Source: Enterobacter vonholyi
GTDB lineage: Bacteria > Pseudomonadota > Gammaproteobacteria > Enterobacterales > Enterobacteriaceae
NCBI RefSeq assembly: GCF_008364555.1
Contig: NZ_VTUC01000004.1
Location: forward strand, 224,724-288,723
Reading direction: 5' to 3'
DNA: 64,000 bases
The position numbers and the translations under genes are program-made. This document shows, in pieces, positions 10,096 to 21,135 of this stretch. Numbering within the stretch: position 1 is the first letter of the stretch; every line of letters begins with the position of its first letter. The notes below the pieces were generated by a model that made no database searches, was not told where the DNA came from, and was given only the letters and a program-made list of their open reading frames with translations.

Positions 10096-10136
10096 TGCCT
10101 GATGGCCTCATCTCAACCCTTTCCCACGGGAGAGGG
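10096..10136. repeat. Intergenic GC-rich palindromic repeat unit
   Basis: CCCTTTCCC and GGGAGAGGG (10117-10136) form a near-perfect dyad preceded by GCCTGATGGCCTCATCTCAA. This is the pattern of the CCCTCTCCC...GGGAGAGGG intergenic repeats frequent in Klebsiella and Enterobacter. It lies between two terminators at a convergent junction. Confidence 0.55.
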
Positions 10137-10146
10137 CGCACACACT

Positions 10147-10173
10147 AAAAACGGCAACCGAGGTTGCCGTTTT
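10147..10173 (-). terminator. Terminator of dsbB
   Basis: The stem AAAACGGCAAC / GTTGCCGTTTT, preceded on the plus strand by A residues, gives a hairpin with a U-run on the minus strand, four bases beyond the dsbB stop. Confidence 0.8.
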
Positions 10174-10177
10174 GCGT

Positions 10178-10708
10178 TTACCTTCCGAACAAATCGCGTT
10201 TCTTCGGTTTGAACGGCTGAGCAATCAGCACCAGCAGCGCCACGACAAAGTAGGCGGCAAAAATGCCTACCAGCCACTGCGGCATCTCCAGCGTCAGGAA
10301 TTCCCACTGACGAACGGAGCAGTCACCGGATGCGACAAACACCTGCGGCAGCCATTTATCCAGCGGCAGCCAGCTCGGGAAGCGGGCGGCAAAATCGCAG
10401 GTCATAAACGGTGACGGATGCAGCTGCATCATGGTGTGCTGCCAGGAGAGTTCAATCCCTTTCCAGGCGCTGTACAGCCAGATCGCGATAGCGGCATAGC
10501 GAAGCGGCGATTTCGGCGCAATTGCGCCCACCAGGCCCGCCCCCATAATGCCGAACAGCGCGCAGCGTTCATAAATACAAAGCACGCAAGGTTTCAGTCC
10601 CATTACGTGCTGGAACCACAGCGCGACCATTTCCAGCGCAAAGGCGGTCAGGGCCATTAACAACCACGCTCCGCGACCGCGGGAGCACTGGTTTAAAAAT
10701 CTCAACAT
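10178..10708 (-). CDS. dsbB: Disulfide bond oxidoreductase DsbB
   Basis: DsbB is the inner-membrane quinone reductase that reoxidises periplasmic DsbA. I chose the ATG at 10708, giving [15 protein letters not shown] and 176 residues as in E. coli; two codons further upstream is another ATG without family support. The first redox pair is CVLC at residues 41-44, and the second pair is the cysteines in TCDF and SGDC in the second periplasmic loop. Four hydrophobic segments are evident, including [18 protein letters not shown] and [18 protein letters not shown]. It lies downstream of nhaB on the same strand, separated by a hairpin, and converges on ycgN. Confidence 0.97.
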   Translation of the reverse strand: MLRFLNQCSRGRGAWLLMALTAFALEMVALWFQHVMGLKPCVLCIYERCALFGIMGAGLVGAIAPKSPLRYAAIAIWLYSAWKGIELSWQHTMMQLHPSPFMTCDFAARFPSWLPLDKWLPQVFVASGDCSVRQWEFLTLEMPQWLVGIFAAYFVVALLVLIAQPFKPKKRDLFGR

Positions 10709-10745
10709 AATCATTTCCCTGGAACATGCTTAGAAAGCGCAGTGT

Positions 10746-10759
10746 AAACGAATTCGTTT
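10746..10759. other. 14-bp perfect palindrome upstream of dsbB
   Basis: AAACGAATTCGTTT is a perfect dyad 38 bp before the dsbB start, in its promoter region. It could be a regulator site; I do not recognise the regulator. Confidence 0.35.
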
Positions 10760-10812
10760 TTCGCGCCACCTGTACCTGGCGAAATAAAACGTAATTGGAT
10801 GTTTATCGTGCG

Positions 10813-10840
10813 AAAAGGCAAACGGGCAGCGAACTGCCCG
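10813..10840 (-). terminator. Probable terminator of nhaB
   Basis: CGGGCAG / CTGCCCG (10823-10829 with 10834-10840) forms a 7-bp stem with a UUCG tetraloop on the minus strand, followed by a T-rich TTTGCCTTTT. It lies just after the nhaB stop. Confidence 0.65.
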
Positions 10841-10851
10841 AGATGCATAGT

Positions 10852-12390
10852 TTACTGCGCCGCAAGTATACCCGCTTGTATCAACCATTGCGTACAGGGA
10901 ATGAGGGTAATTTTGACGCAAAGCAATCCCACGATCGTGAGCACCAGCGTGTAGGGCAGCGCCATCCACACCATCCGGCCATAAGAAAGACGTATGAGCG
11001 GCGCGAGAGCGGAGGTCAGCAGGAACAGGAAGGCGGCCTGGCCGTTTGGCGTCGCCACCGACGGAAGGTTGGTGCCGGTATTGATCGCCACGGCCAGCAG
11101 TTCAAACTGTCCGGCGCTGATAACGCCTTGCTCCATAGCGGCTTTGGCCTCGTTGATGTAGACCGTCCCGACAAAGACGTTATCTGAGATTGACGAGAGC
11201 AGGCCGTTAAACAGGTAAAACAGCGACAGCTGAGCATCCGGTGACGCCTGTAATACAAAGGCAATAATCGGCGCGAAAAGATGCTGGTCGATAATCACCG
11301 CCACGACCGCAAAGAACACCGCCAGCAGGGCGGTAAACGGCAGGGCTTCGGTAAACGCTTTACCGATGGCATGTTCGTCCGTCACGCCGGTAAAGGTAGT
11401 GGCGAGAATAATGACTGACAGGCCAATCAGCCCCACTTCGGCAAGATGAAACGCCAGCGCGGCGATAAGCCAGACGCCGATGATCCCCTGAGCAATCAGG
11501 CGCAGCGTCTCCTGGCGGGTCCGCTGGCGTCGGCTTTGCAGATCGAATTTATGCAGTTCCTGACGTACCGGCTCCGGGAGCTGGGCCCCATAGCCAAAGA
11601 GGCGAAATTTTTCCACCAGCAGACAGGTCGCCAGGCCGCAGATAAGCACCGGTACGCTGACCGGGGCCATTCTCAGGAAGAAATCACCGAAGTGCCAGCC
11701 CGCCGCTTTGGCAATGATCAGGTTTTGCGGCTCGCCCACCATGGTCATCACGCCGCCCAGCGCGGTACCGACCCCAGCGTGCATCATCAGGCTGCGCAGA
11801 AACGCGCGGAACTGTTCCAGCACGTCACGGTTATGCGCATCGACGTGGCTGTCATCCTGCAAATCTTCACCCGGACGAGAGGAGGCCACGCGGTGATAAA
11901 TACCGTAAAACCCAACCGCGACGCTTATCACCACCGCGACGACCGTTAGCGCGTCCAGGAAGGCCGACAGGAAGGCGGCGGCAAGGCAAAACGCCAGCGA
12001 GAGGAACATTTTTGACGGAATGCTGAGCAGCAGGCGCGTGAAGATAAACAGCAGGAGCTGTTTCATGAAGTAGATGCCCGCCACCATAAACATCAGCAGC
12101 AGAAGCACTTCGAGATTTGACGCCAGCTCTGCTTTGACATGCTCGGCGCTGGTCATGCCGATGACGACGGCTTCAAACGCCAGCAATCCGCCCGGCAGCA
12201 GGGGATAACATTTTAGCGCCATGGCCAGGGTGAAGATAAACTCAGCCACCAGCAGCCAGCCGGCGATAAAGGGATTCACACTAAAAATGATGGGATTAAC
12301 GACCAGGAAAACCAGCAATATCAGCTTATACCAGTCAGGAGACTGACCTAAAAAATTGCGCCATAGCGCGCGCCCAAAAGAAATTTCCAC
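10852..12390 (-). CDS. nhaB: Na+/H+ antiporter NhaB
   Basis: NhaB exports Na+ in exchange for H+ across the inner membrane and protects against sodium and pH stress. The protein has about a dozen hydrophobic segments and matches E. coli NhaB throughout, for example GYHRVASS-type cytoplasmic loop, [24 protein letters not shown] and [21 protein letters not shown] chose the GTG at 12390 (reading [14 protein letters not shown], 512 residues), which has GGAAGGA nine bases upstream and fits the E. coli start. A TTG at 12420 would add ten residues. It is divergent from fadR with a 200-bp shared promoter region. Confidence 0.96.
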   Translation of the reverse strand: MEISFGRALWRNFLGQSPDWYKLILLVFLVVNPIIFSVNPFIAGWLLVAEFIFTLAMALKCYPLLPGGLLAFEAVVIGMTSAEHVKAELASNLEVLLLLMFMVAGIYFMKQLLLFIFTRLLLSIPSKMFLSLAFCLAAAFLSAFLDALTVVAVVISVAVGFYGIYHRVASSRPGEDLQDDSHVDAHNRDVLEQFRAFLRSLMMHAGVGTALGGVMTMVGEPQNLIIAKAAGWHFGDFFLRMAPVSVPVLICGLATCLLVEKFRLFGYGAQLPEPVRQELHKFDLQSRRQRTRQETLRLIAQGIIGVWLIAALAFHLAEVGLIGLSVIILATTFTGVTDEHAIGKAFTEALPFTALLAVFFAVVAVIIDQHLFAPIIAFVLQASPDAQLSLFYLFNGLLSSISDNVFVGTVYINEAKAAMEQGVISAGQFELLAVAINTGTNLPSVATPNGQAAFLFLLTSALAPLIRLSYGRMVWMALPYTLVLTIVGLLCVKITLIPCTQWLIQAGILAAQ

Positions 12391-12540
12391 AACAGACGTC
12401 CTTCCCGTCAAGTAAGACAAAACATCAGTATACGCAAAAAATGCGGCCTGGAGGCGGATAAGGCGGCATTGTAAATTTCACAAAAATGAAACGGCGATCC
12501 CTCTTTTCTCTCTTTGCCGCGCTACCTGCCACTGGCTGCC

Positions 12541-12557
12541 TCTGGTATGATGAGTCC
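12541..12557 (+). promoter_or_regulatory. Candidate fadR promoter overlapped by a FadR-like site
   Basis: TCTGGTATGATGAGTCC contains an extended -10 (TGGTATGAT) 41-50 bp before the fadR ATG. The same bases share CTGGTA-G-TGAGT with the fadD operator at 3549, suggesting autoregulation by FadR. No clear -35 is visible, which fits an extended -10 promoter. This is inference from pattern match. Confidence 0.45.
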
Positions 12558-12590
12558 AATTTGCTAAAGCTGTGTAATGGAAATCTCACT

Positions 12591-13310
12591 ATGGTCATTA
12601 AGGCGCAGAGCCCGGCGGGTTTCGCGGAAGAGTACATCATTGAAAGCATCTGGAATAATCGTTTCCCTGCGGGGTCCATTCTTCCGGCTGAACGCGAACT
12701 CTCTGAACTGATTGGCGTCACTCGCACCACGCTGCGTGAAGTGCTTCAGCGGCTGGCGCGCGATGGCTGGTTGACGATCCAGCATGGTAAGCCTACGAAA
12801 GTAAACAACTTCTGGGAAACATCCGGGTTAAACATTCTTGAAACGCTGGCGCGTCTCGACCATGAAAGCGTGCCGCAGCTCATTGATAATCTGCTCTCCG
12901 TTCGCACCAACATCGCGACGATCTTTATTCGTACAGCTTTCCGTCAGCATCCGGAAGACGCCCTTGCGGTGCTGGCCAGCGCGAACGAGGTGGAAGATCA
13001 TGCCGATGCCTTTGCCACCCTCGATTACAACGTGTTTCGCGGCCTGGCGTTTGCCTCCGGCAACCCGGTTTACGGCCTGATCCTCAACGGTATGAAAGGG
13101 CTTTATACCCGCATTGGCCGCCACTACTTTGCCAATCCGGAAGCGCGTAGCCTGGCGCTGGGCTTCTACCATAAGCTGAGCAAGCTCTGTACCGAAGGCC
13201 TGCACGATCAGGTTTATGAGACGGTGCGCCGCTACGGTCACGATTCCGGTGAAATCTGGCACCGTATGCAGAAAACGCTGCCGGGTGATTTAGCGATTCA
13301 GACCCGCTAA
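12591..13310 (+). CDS. fadR: Fatty acid metabolism regulator FadR
   Basis: FadR is the GntR-family regulator that represses beta-oxidation genes and activates fabA and fabB, with long-chain acyl-CoA as the releasing ligand. I chose the ATG at 12591, giving [15 protein letters not shown] and 239 residues, the E. coli length; the open frame extends upstream but without family similarity. The winged helix-turn-helix includes [24 protein letters not shown] (first about 70 residues), and the C-terminal acyl-CoA-binding domain is well conserved ([20 protein letters not shown]). Its target fadD is in the same window. A strong terminator follows. Confidence 0.97.
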   Translation: MVIKAQSPAGFAEEYIIESIWNNRFPAGSILPAERELSELIGVTRTTLREVLQRLARDGWLTIQHGKPTKVNNFWETSGLNILETLARLDHESVPQLIDNLLSVRTNIATIFIRTAFRQHPEDALAVLASANEVEDHADAFATLDYNVFRGLAFASGNPVYGLILNGMKGLYTRIGRHYFANPEARSLALGFYHKLSKLCTEGLHDQVYETVRRYGHDSGEIWHRMQKTLPGDLAIQTR

Positions 13311-13313
13311 AAG

Positions 13314-13342
13314 AAAAACCTCTCGTATGAGAGGTTTTTTTT
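13314..13342 (+). terminator. Terminator of fadR
   Basis: An 11-bp perfect stem (13314-13324 with 13329-13339) around GTAT ends in an eight-T run, directly after the fadR stop. Confidence 0.92.
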
Positions 13343-13354
13343 CGTCGGGTGGCG

Positions 13355-14887
13355 CTACAGCGTATTCAACCGCGCCGGGCAACGTTCCAGCAGCTCGACG
13401 CTGCCGTCTTCATTCTGCTGCTCCAGCTGCACGTCAAAGCCCCACAGGCGATGCACATGCTTCAGCACCTCTTTACGCCCTTTATCCAGCGGCGCGCGAT
13501 TGTGCGGAATATAGCGCAACGTCAGGGAGCGGTCACCGCGCAAATCGACGTTCCATACCTGAATATTCGGTTCAAGGTTGCTCAGGTTGTACTGGGAGGA
13601 AAGGCGAGAGCGGATCTCACGGTATCCCTCCTCGTTGTGGATTGCGGAGATCTCCAGATAGTTGTTGCGATCGTCGTCCAGCACGGTAAAGAAGCGGAAG
13701 TCACGCATGATCTTCGGCGACATAAACTGGCTGATGAAGCTCTCATCCTTAAAGTCGCGCATCGCAAAGTGCAGCGTTTCCAGCCAGTCTGACCCGGCGA
13801 TATCCGGGAACCAGTACTTGTCTTCTTCCGTCGGCGACTGGCAGATACGCTTAATGTCCTGGAACATGGCAAAGCCAAGGGCATACGGGTTAATCCCGCT
13901 GTACCACGGGCTATTGTAGGGCGGCTGGAACACCACGTTAGTATGGCTGTGGAGGAACTCCATCATGAACCGCTCGGTGACTTTCCCCTCGTCGTACAGA
14001 TGGTTGAGGATAGTGTAGTGCCAGAAGGTCGCCCAGCCTTCGTTCATCACCTGCGTCTGCTTTTGCGGGTAAAAATACTGGCTCACCTTGCGCACGATAC
14101 GCAGGATCTCACGCTGCCACGGCTCCAGCAGCGGGGCGTTCTTCTCCATAAAATAGAGCAGGTTTTCCTGCGGCTCGGACGGATAACGACGCGCTTCGGC
14201 GATCGTTTTTTCCTCCTCACGCTTCGGCAGGGTGCGCCACAGCATGTTCACCTGGCTTTGCAGATACTCTTCGCGGCTTTTCTGCCGGGCTTTCTCCTCC
14301 TGTAGGGAGATTTTCTGCGGACGTTTGTAGCGGTCCACGCCGTAGTTCATCAGCGCGTGGCAGGAGTCGAGCAGTTTTTCCACTTCGTCCACGCCGTAGC
14401 GCTCTTCGCAGTCGGTAATGTATTTACGGGCGAAGATCAGGTAATCGACGATGGAGCTGGCATCCGTCCAGCTGCGGAACAGATAGTTATTTTTGAAAAA
14501 GGAGTTGTGCCCGTAGCAGGCGTGCGCCATCACCAGCGCCTGCATGGTAATGGTGTTCTCTTCCATTAAATAGGCGATACACGGATTGGAGTTGATGACG
14601 ATCTCATACGCCAGACCCTGCTGCCCATGCTTATACAGCCGCTCCGTTTCAATGAATTTCTTACCAAAAGACCAGTGCGGATAGTTAATCGGCATCCCGA
14701 CGCTGGAGTAGGCGTCCATCATCTGTTCGGACGTAATGACTTCAATCTGATGGGGATAGGTATCCAGGCGGTACAGTTTTGCGACCCGGTCGATCTCGGC
14801 GAGGTAAACATCCAGCAGCTCGAAGGTCCAGTCGGGTCCATCGCTCAGACGTGTGTTGTCCTTGTTCAGGGAATCAATAGTAGCCAT
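13355..14887 (-). CDS. ycgB: SpoVR-family protein YcgB
   Basis: This 510-residue protein is YcgB, a member of the SpoVR family named after a Bacillus spore-cortex protein; in enterics it is a stationary-phase protein of unknown function. I chose the ATG at 14887, giving MATIDSLNKDNTRLSDGPDW, as in E. coli; the open frame extends 17 codons upstream without similarity. Conserved stretches include HACYGHNSFFKNNYLF, QVMNEGWATFWHYTILNHL (a HExxH-like region is absent) and FHSHTNVVFQPP-like FLHSHTNVV. It is convergent with fadR and separated from dadA by a 321-bp divergent region. Confidence 0.94.
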   Translation of the reverse strand: MATIDSLNKDNTRLSDGPDWTFELLDVYLAEIDRVAKLYRLDTYPHQIEVITSEQMMDAYSSVGMPINYPHWSFGKKFIETERLYKHGQQGLAYEIVINSNPCIAYLMEENTITMQALVMAHACYGHNSFFKNNYLFRSWTDASSIVDYLIFARKYITDCEERYGVDEVEKLLDSCHALMNYGVDRYKRPQKISLQEEKARQKSREEYLQSQVNMLWRTLPKREEEKTIAEARRYPSEPQENLLYFMEKNAPLLEPWQREILRIVRKVSQYFYPQKQTQVMNEGWATFWHYTILNHLYDEGKVTERFMMEFLHSHTNVVFQPPYNSPWYSGINPYALGFAMFQDIKRICQSPTEEDKYWFPDIAGSDWLETLHFAMRDFKDESFISQFMSPKIMRDFRFFTVLDDDRNNYLEISAIHNEEGYREIRSRLSSQYNLSNLEPNIQVWNVDLRGDRSLTLRYIPHNRAPLDKGRKEVLKHVHRLWGFDVQLEQQNEDGSVELLERCPARLNTL

Positions 14888-15208
14888 TAGCGCGCCCTCG
14901 TTGTGGGTGCTCTCTCTGTCTGGAGAGCCTCCTTTCAAGCATAGATCAACGTGTTAAAAAGCGTGCTGGGGCAGAAATTTTTTCTTTGCGATTTCGCGTT
15001 TTTGATACGGCAATAAAACGGTGTCCTTCAGCATTTTATGCTGGTTAAAAATAACGCGCAGCAGGAGATCCCAAATTAGCACTATCCCCTGATGCTGGGG
15101 GATGTGTGAGGTAAGTCACCATAAAAAAGTCGTATGTTGAATAATATTTTCAACTAGGTTATCAATCTGTAATTAGAAGATTGTTCTTTTGCACATAATG
15201 GAGTGGCT
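14888..15208. promoter_or_regulatory. Divergent ycgB/dadA promoter region
   Basis: This 321-bp stretch holds no gene. It contains the CRP site at 15105-15120 and, downstream of it, AT-rich DNA (about 15121-15195) of the kind bound by Lrp, which regulates dadAX in E. coli together with CRP. An AGGAG-like purine tract (GGCTCTCC on the plus strand, 14924-14931) lies in the ycgB leader. I see no hairpin of note. Confidence 0.6.
15105..15120. promoter_or_regulatory. CRP binding site upstream of dadA
   Basis: TGTGAGGTAAGTCACC matches the CRP consensus TGTGA-N6-TCACA at nine of ten core positions. It lies about 90 bp before the dadA start, fitting the known catabolite activation of dadAX. Confidence 0.8.
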
Positions 15209-16507
15209 ATGCGTGTTGTCATACTGGGAAGTGGTGTCGTTGGGGTAACCAGCGCCTGGTATTTAAGTCAGGCGGGACATGACGTCACCGTTATCGATCG
15301 TGAGTCCGGTCCTGCGCTTGAAACCAGCGCGGCGAACGCCGGGCAAATCTCTCCGGGGTATGCGGCACCGTGGGCTGCACCGGGTGTTCCGCTGAAAGCG
15401 ATTAAATGGATGTTCCAGCGCCATGCGCCGCTGGCCATCAGCCTTGACGGCACGCAGTTCCAGCTGAAGTGGATGTGGCAGATGCTGCGCAACTGCGACA
15501 CCCGCCACTACATGGAGAACAAAGGGCGCATGGTGCGCCTGGCGGAATACAGCCGCGACTGCCTGAAAGCGCTGCGCGCGTCGACGGGGATTGAGTATGA
15601 AGGCCGCCAGGGCGGGACGCTGCAGCTGTTCCGCACCGAGCAGCAGTACGAAAATGCCACCCGCGATATCGCCGTGCTGGAAGATGCTGGTGTACCTTAC
15701 CAGCTGCTGGAAGCCAGCCAGCTAGGCCAGGTTGAACCGGCGCTGGCGGAAGTTGCGCATAAGCTGACGGGCGGCCTGCGCCTGCCGAATGACGAAACCG
15801 GCGACTGCCAGCTCTTTACGCAGCGTCTGGCGCAAATGTGCGAACAGGCGGGGGTGAAATTCCGCTTTAACACCTCTGTCGACAAGCTGCTGTCGGAAGG
15901 GGAAAAAATTTACGGCGTGAAGTGCGGCGAGGAGGTGATCAAAGCCGATGCCTACGTGATGGCGTTTGGTTCGTACTCCACCGCCATGCTGAAAGGTATT
16001 CTCGATATTCCGGTCTACCCGCTGAAGGGCTACTCGCTGACCATTCCGGTAAAAGAAGAGAGCGGCGCTCCGGTGTCGACCATTCTGGATGAAACCTACA
16101 AAATCGCCATTACCCGCTTCGATAACCGCATCCGCGTAGGCGGAATGGCGGAAATCGTCGGCTTCAACACTGAACTGCTGAAACCGCGTCGTGAAACGCT
16201 GGAGATGGTCGTGGGCGATCTCTTCCCGCGAGGAGGTTTTGTTGAGCAGGCGACGTTCTGGACCGGCCTGCGTCCGATGACCCCGGACGGCACGCCGATC
16301 GTGGGCCGCACGCCGTTTAAAAACCTGTGGACCAATACCGGACACGGCACGCTTGGCTGGACGATGGCCTGCGGATCGGGCCAGCTGCTGAGCGACCTGA
16401 TTTCCAGGCGCACGCCGGCAATTCCGTTTGACGATTTAAGCGCCGCGCGCTATCAATCGGGGTTTACGCCGTCGCGTCCACAGCACCTGCACGGCGCGCA
16501 TAGCTAA
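15209..16507 (+). CDS. dadA: D-amino acid dehydrogenase, small subunit DadA
   Basis: DadA is the membrane-associated FAD enzyme that oxidises D-alanine and other D-amino acids to keto acids, passing electrons to the respiratory chain. The N-terminal [19 protein letters not shown] is the FAD-binding fold. Further conserved parts are [22 protein letters not shown] and the C-terminal [21 protein letters not shown] with [17 protein letters not shown] chose the ATG at 15209 (432 residues, as in E. coli) over the GTG two codons earlier; GGAG is about seven bases before it. It forms an operon with dadX, nine bases downstream, to convert L-alanine to D-alanine and then pyruvate. Confidence 0.97.
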   Translation: MRVVILGSGVVGVTSAWYLSQAGHDVTVIDRESGPALETSAANAGQISPGYAAPWAAPGVPLKAIKWMFQRHAPLAISLDGTQFQLKWMWQMLRNCDTRHYMENKGRMVRLAEYSRDCLKALRASTGIEYEGRQGGTLQLFRTEQQYENATRDIAVLEDAGVPYQLLEASQLGQVEPALAEVAHKLTGGLRLPNDETGDCQLFTQRLAQMCEQAGVKFRFNTSVDKLLSEGEKIYGVKCGEEVIKADAYVMAFGSYSTAMLKGILDIPVYPLKGYSLTIPVKEESGAPVSTILDETYKIAITRFDNRIRVGGMAEIVGFNTELLKPRRETLEMVVGDLFPRGGFVEQATFWTGLRPMTPDGTPIVGRTPFKNLWTNTGHGTLGWTMACGSGQLLSDLISRRTPAIPFDDLSAARYQSGFTPSRPQHLHGAHS

Positions 16508-16516
16508 GGAGTTGTC

Positions 16517-17587
16517 ATGTCCCGTCCTGTTCTGGCCCAGCTGAACCTGCAGGCCCTGAAGGATAATCTGCAAATTGTTCGCCGGGCGGCGCCTGGTTCG
16601 CGCGTCTGGTCTGTGGTGAAAGCGAATGCCTACGGCCACGGTATTGACCGTATCTGGAGCGCCCTGAGCGCCACCGACGGCTTTGCGCTCCTGAACCTGG
16701 AAGAGGCCATTCTGCTGCGCGAGCGCGGCTGGAAAGGGCCGATACTGCTTCTGGAGGGCTTTTTCCACGCGGACGATCTGCCGCTGCTGGATAAGTATCG
16801 GCTGACCACCAGCGTTCACAGCAACTGGCAGATTAAGGCGATTCAGGATGCGAAACTCCATGCGCCGCTGGATATTTACCTCAAGGTGAACAGCGGTATG
16901 AACCGCCTGGGCTTCCAGCCTGAGCGCGTGCATACGGTCTGGCAGCAGCTGCGCGCCATGAAAAACGTGGGCGAAATGACGCTGATGGCCCATTTTGCCG
17001 ACGCGGAAAAACCGGACGGCATTGCCGATGCCATGGTCCGCATTGAGCAGGCGGCAGAAGGGCTGGACTGCCCGTGCTCGCTGTCAAATTCGGCGGCCAC
17101 GCTCTGGCATCCTGAGGCGCACTATAACTGGGTGCGTCCGGGGATCGTTCTTTACGGTGCGTCACCCTCGGGCCAGTGGCAGGACATCGCCAACAGCGGC
17201 CTGAAGCCGGTGATGACCCTGCGCAGCGAAATCATTGGCGTGCAAACCCTGAAAGCCGGCGACACGGTGGGCTACGGCAGCCGCTACCGGGCAAAGGGCG
17301 AGCAGCGGATTGGCATCGTGGCGGGCGGCTATGCCGACGGCTACCCGCGCATCGCGCCGACCGGCACGCCTGTCTGGGTCGATGGGGTTCGCACGGGAAC
17401 GGTGGGCACCATATCAATGGATATGCTGGCCGTGGATCTTACGCCATGCCCGCAGGCGGGCATCGGTTCACCGGTCGAGCTGTGGGGTAACGAAATTAAG
17501 ATTGATGACGTTGCTGCCGCTGCGGGTACGGTGGGGTACGAATTGATGTGCGCGCTGGCACCGAGAGTGCCGGTTGTGACGGTGTAA
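16517..17587 (+). CDS. dadX: Catabolic alanine racemase DadX
   Basis: DadX is a PLP-dependent alanine racemase of 356 residues that supplies D-alanine to DadA during growth on alanine. The PLP lysine is in VVKANAYGHG (K35), and the opposing tyrosine is in VGYGSRYRA. The glycine-rich AGGYADGYPR and the C-terminal GTISMDMLAVDLT are family features. An AAGGAG site lies before the ATG. It is cotranscribed with dadA and would share its CRP/Lrp control. A biosynthetic Alr is expected elsewhere. Confidence 0.96.
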   Translation: MSRPVLAQLNLQALKDNLQIVRRAAPGSRVWSVVKANAYGHGIDRIWSALSATDGFALLNLEEAILLRERGWKGPILLLEGFFHADDLPLLDKYRLTTSVHSNWQIKAIQDAKLHAPLDIYLKVNSGMNRLGFQPERVHTVWQQLRAMKNVGEMTLMAHFADAEKPDGIADAMVRIEQAAEGLDCPCSLSNSAATLWHPEAHYNWVRPGIVLYGASPSGQWQDIANSGLKPVMTLRSEIIGVQTLKAGDTVGYGSRYRAKGEQRIGIVAGGYADGYPRIAPTGTPVWVDGVRTGTVGTISMDMLAVDLTPCPQAGIGSPVELWGNEIKIDDVAAAAGTVGYELMCALAPRVPVVTV

Positions 17588-17600
17588 CGAATGGTTGTGT

Positions 17601-17622
17601 CGGGTGGCGCTAGCGCCACCCG
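17601..17622. repeat. REP-like perfect palindrome
   Basis: CGGGTGGCGCT followed by AGCGCCACCCG is a 22-bp perfect palindrome within GTCGGGTGGCGC...CACCCGGC, the usual REP pattern. It lies in the 47-bp convergent dadX/cvrA junction. Confidence 0.75.
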
Positions 17623-17634
17623 GCAAAAAAACCG

Positions 17635-19386
<1,752 letters not shown>

Positions 19387-19465
19387 TCAATGTTAACGCT
19401 GTTACTAAAACCCTAACATATTAACGACGGCAACAGCGTTTTATTAAGGGGGTATAACGGCTTTT

Positions 19466-20380
19466 TTATGCCTTTATGACAGGATGGCCGCTGATGGTCA
19501 GCCGACTGCCTGAATCATTGTGGATCAGGGAGGCGTGCGCCCCCAGCGCCAGGGTCACGGTTTGCTGCTCATGACCAAAATCCAGACCGGTGATGACCGG
19601 AACATCCAGCCGCGAGCGAATGAACTCAACCATGGTTTCCAGGGAGTAACCCGCGTCATAGTCATTCGGGGCAGAGCCGCTGAAGCTGCCCAGCACAATT
19701 GCGGACTGGCGCTCAAGAATACCGGCATGATAGAGCTGCAACAGCATGCGCTCGACGCGGAACGGATGTTCGTTGATATCTTCCAGCACCAGAATGCCGT
19801 CCTCGATTTGCGGCATCCACGGCGTGCCGATAAGCGAGACCAGCATCGCCAGGTTACCGCCCCAGAGCTGACCTTCACATTCCCAGTGTGGTCCATTGCC
19901 TTGCCACTCCACGCTGTAGGTGGAATTGCGCAGCGCGCGCCAGAAGTGTTCCACGGTAAACGCATCCAGCTCCGGTGCGCCGAAGTTACCGGCCAGCATT
20001 GGGCCGCTGAAGGTGATAATGTCATACAGCGCCAGCAGCCCAAGCTGGATGACGGTGAAATCGCTGTGGCCGCAGATCAGCAGCGGATCCTGCTGCTGAC
20101 GCTGTGCCAGCCCCTGCCAGTCAATGCTCTCCAGTAACCGGCTCGCACCATATCCGCCGCGCACCGCCAGCACAATCCGGTTTTCGCCCGTCAGGCTCAC
20201 CAGACTATTGATATCATTCAGCCGCTGCGCTTCGGTACCGGCAAAACGCTGCTGGCGGCGGGGGATAATTGTCTGATTTTCTACCTGGTGGCCCGACTCC
20301 AGTAAACGCTGAACGCCCCGCTGCGCCGCTTCCTGGTTAATGCAGTAGCCCGACGGCGCGATGAGATGAAACTGAGACAT
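19466..20380 (-). CDS. ldcA: Muropeptide L,D-carboxypeptidase LdcA
   Basis: LdcA is a cytoplasmic serine peptidase of family S66. It removes the terminal D-alanine from tetrapeptides released from murein so they can be recycled. The nucleophile is the serine of CGHSDFT (S106), on the expected nucleophile elbow. AVRGGYGASRLL and the C-terminal PVITGLDFGHEQQTVTLALGA (histidine of the triad) are conserved. Length is 304 residues, as in E. coli. AAGGA precedes the ATG. It is divergent from emtA, another murein-turnover gene. Confidence 0.95.
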   Translation of the reverse strand: MSQFHLIAPSGYCINQEAAQRGVQRLLESGHQVENQTIIPRRQQRFAGTEAQRLNDINSLVSLTGENRIVLAVRGGYGASRLLESIDWQGLAQRQQQDPLLICGHSDFTVIQLGLLALYDIITFSGPMLAGNFGAPELDAFTVEHFWRALRNSTYSVEWQGNGPHWECEGQLWGGNLAMLVSLIGTPWMPQIEDGILVLEDINEHPFRVERMLLQLYHAGILERQSAIVLGSFSGSAPNDYDAGYSLETMVEFIRSRLDVPVITGLDFGHEQQTVTLALGAHASLIHNDSGSRLTISGHPVIKA

Positions 20381-20486
20381 GGCAAATCCTTGCTGAATGA
20401 GAAACTAATTGTCTATATCATGCCGCTTATTCGCCGCCTGCTTCAAGAGCGGCGCACCGCAATGACCGGCTATAAGGATAGATGAC

Positions 20487-21098
20487 GTGAAATTGAGATG
20501 GTTTGCTTTTTTGATTGTGTTGCTCGCTGGCTGTAGTTCAAAACATGATTATCAAAACCCGCCCTGGAATCCGGAAGTGCCGGTGAAGCGGGCCATGCAG
20601 TGGATGCCGATCAGTGAGCAAGCCGGGAAGGCCTGGGGCGTCAGTCCGCGCCTCATCACGGCGATCATCGCGGTGGAGTCAGGCGGTAATCCCACCCTCG
20701 TCAGCAAATCCAACGCGGTGGGCCTGATGCAGCTTAAAGCGTCAACGGCGGGGAAAGAAGTTTACCGCTATATGGGCTGGAGCGGCCAGCCGTCGACCAG
20801 CGAGCTGAAGAACCCGGAACGCAACATTTCAATGGGCACGGCCTATCTGAGCATCATGGAGCATGGCGTGCTGAAGGGCATTAAGGATCCGGAGGTGATG
20901 CAGTACGCGCTGGTGGTGTCTTACGTTAACGGTGCCGGCGCGTTGCTCAGAACCTTCTCTTCTGACCGAAAAGAGGCGATTGAAGAGATTAACGGCATGG
21001 ACAAAGACGAATTCTTTGAACATGTGGCGAAAAATCATCCGGCACCACAGGCGCCTCGTTATATCTGGAAGGTACAGAAAGCGATGGATGCCATGTAA
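20487..21098 (+). CDS. emtA: Membrane-bound endolytic murein transglycosylase (EmtA/MltE)
   Basis: This 203-residue lipoprotein cleaves the glycan strands of murein internally. The leader [16 protein letters not shown] ends in a lipobox with the lipidated cysteine at residue 16. The goose-type lysozyme/SLT catalytic glutamate is in [11 protein letters not shown] (E64, the E. coli position), with the family motifs [11 protein letters not shown] and [12 protein letters not shown]. The start is a GTG with AAGGA eight bases before. It is divergent from ldcA and convergent with ycgR. Confidence 0.95.
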   Translation: MKLRWFAFLIVLLAGCSSKHDYQNPPWNPEVPVKRAMQWMPISEQAGKAWGVSPRLITAIIAVESGGNPTLVSKSNAVGLMQLKASTAGKEVYRYMGWSGQPSTSELKNPERNISMGTAYLSIMEHGVLKGIKDPEVMQYALVVSYVNGAGALLRTFSSDRKEAIEEINGMDKDEFFEHVAKNHPAPQAPRYIWKVQKAMDAM

Positions 21099-21107
21099 TG
21101 CCGCAGA

Positions 21108-21129
21108 CGGGCGGCGGTCACGCTGCCCG
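21108..21129 (+). terminator. Hairpin at the emtA/ycgR junction
   Basis: CGGGCGGCG / CGCTGCCCG forms a 9-bp stem (one G-U pair) with a GTCA loop, followed on the plus strand by a short T-rich ATTTCTTC. It probably ends emtA transcription. Confidence 0.55.
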
Positions 21130-21135
21130 ATTTCT

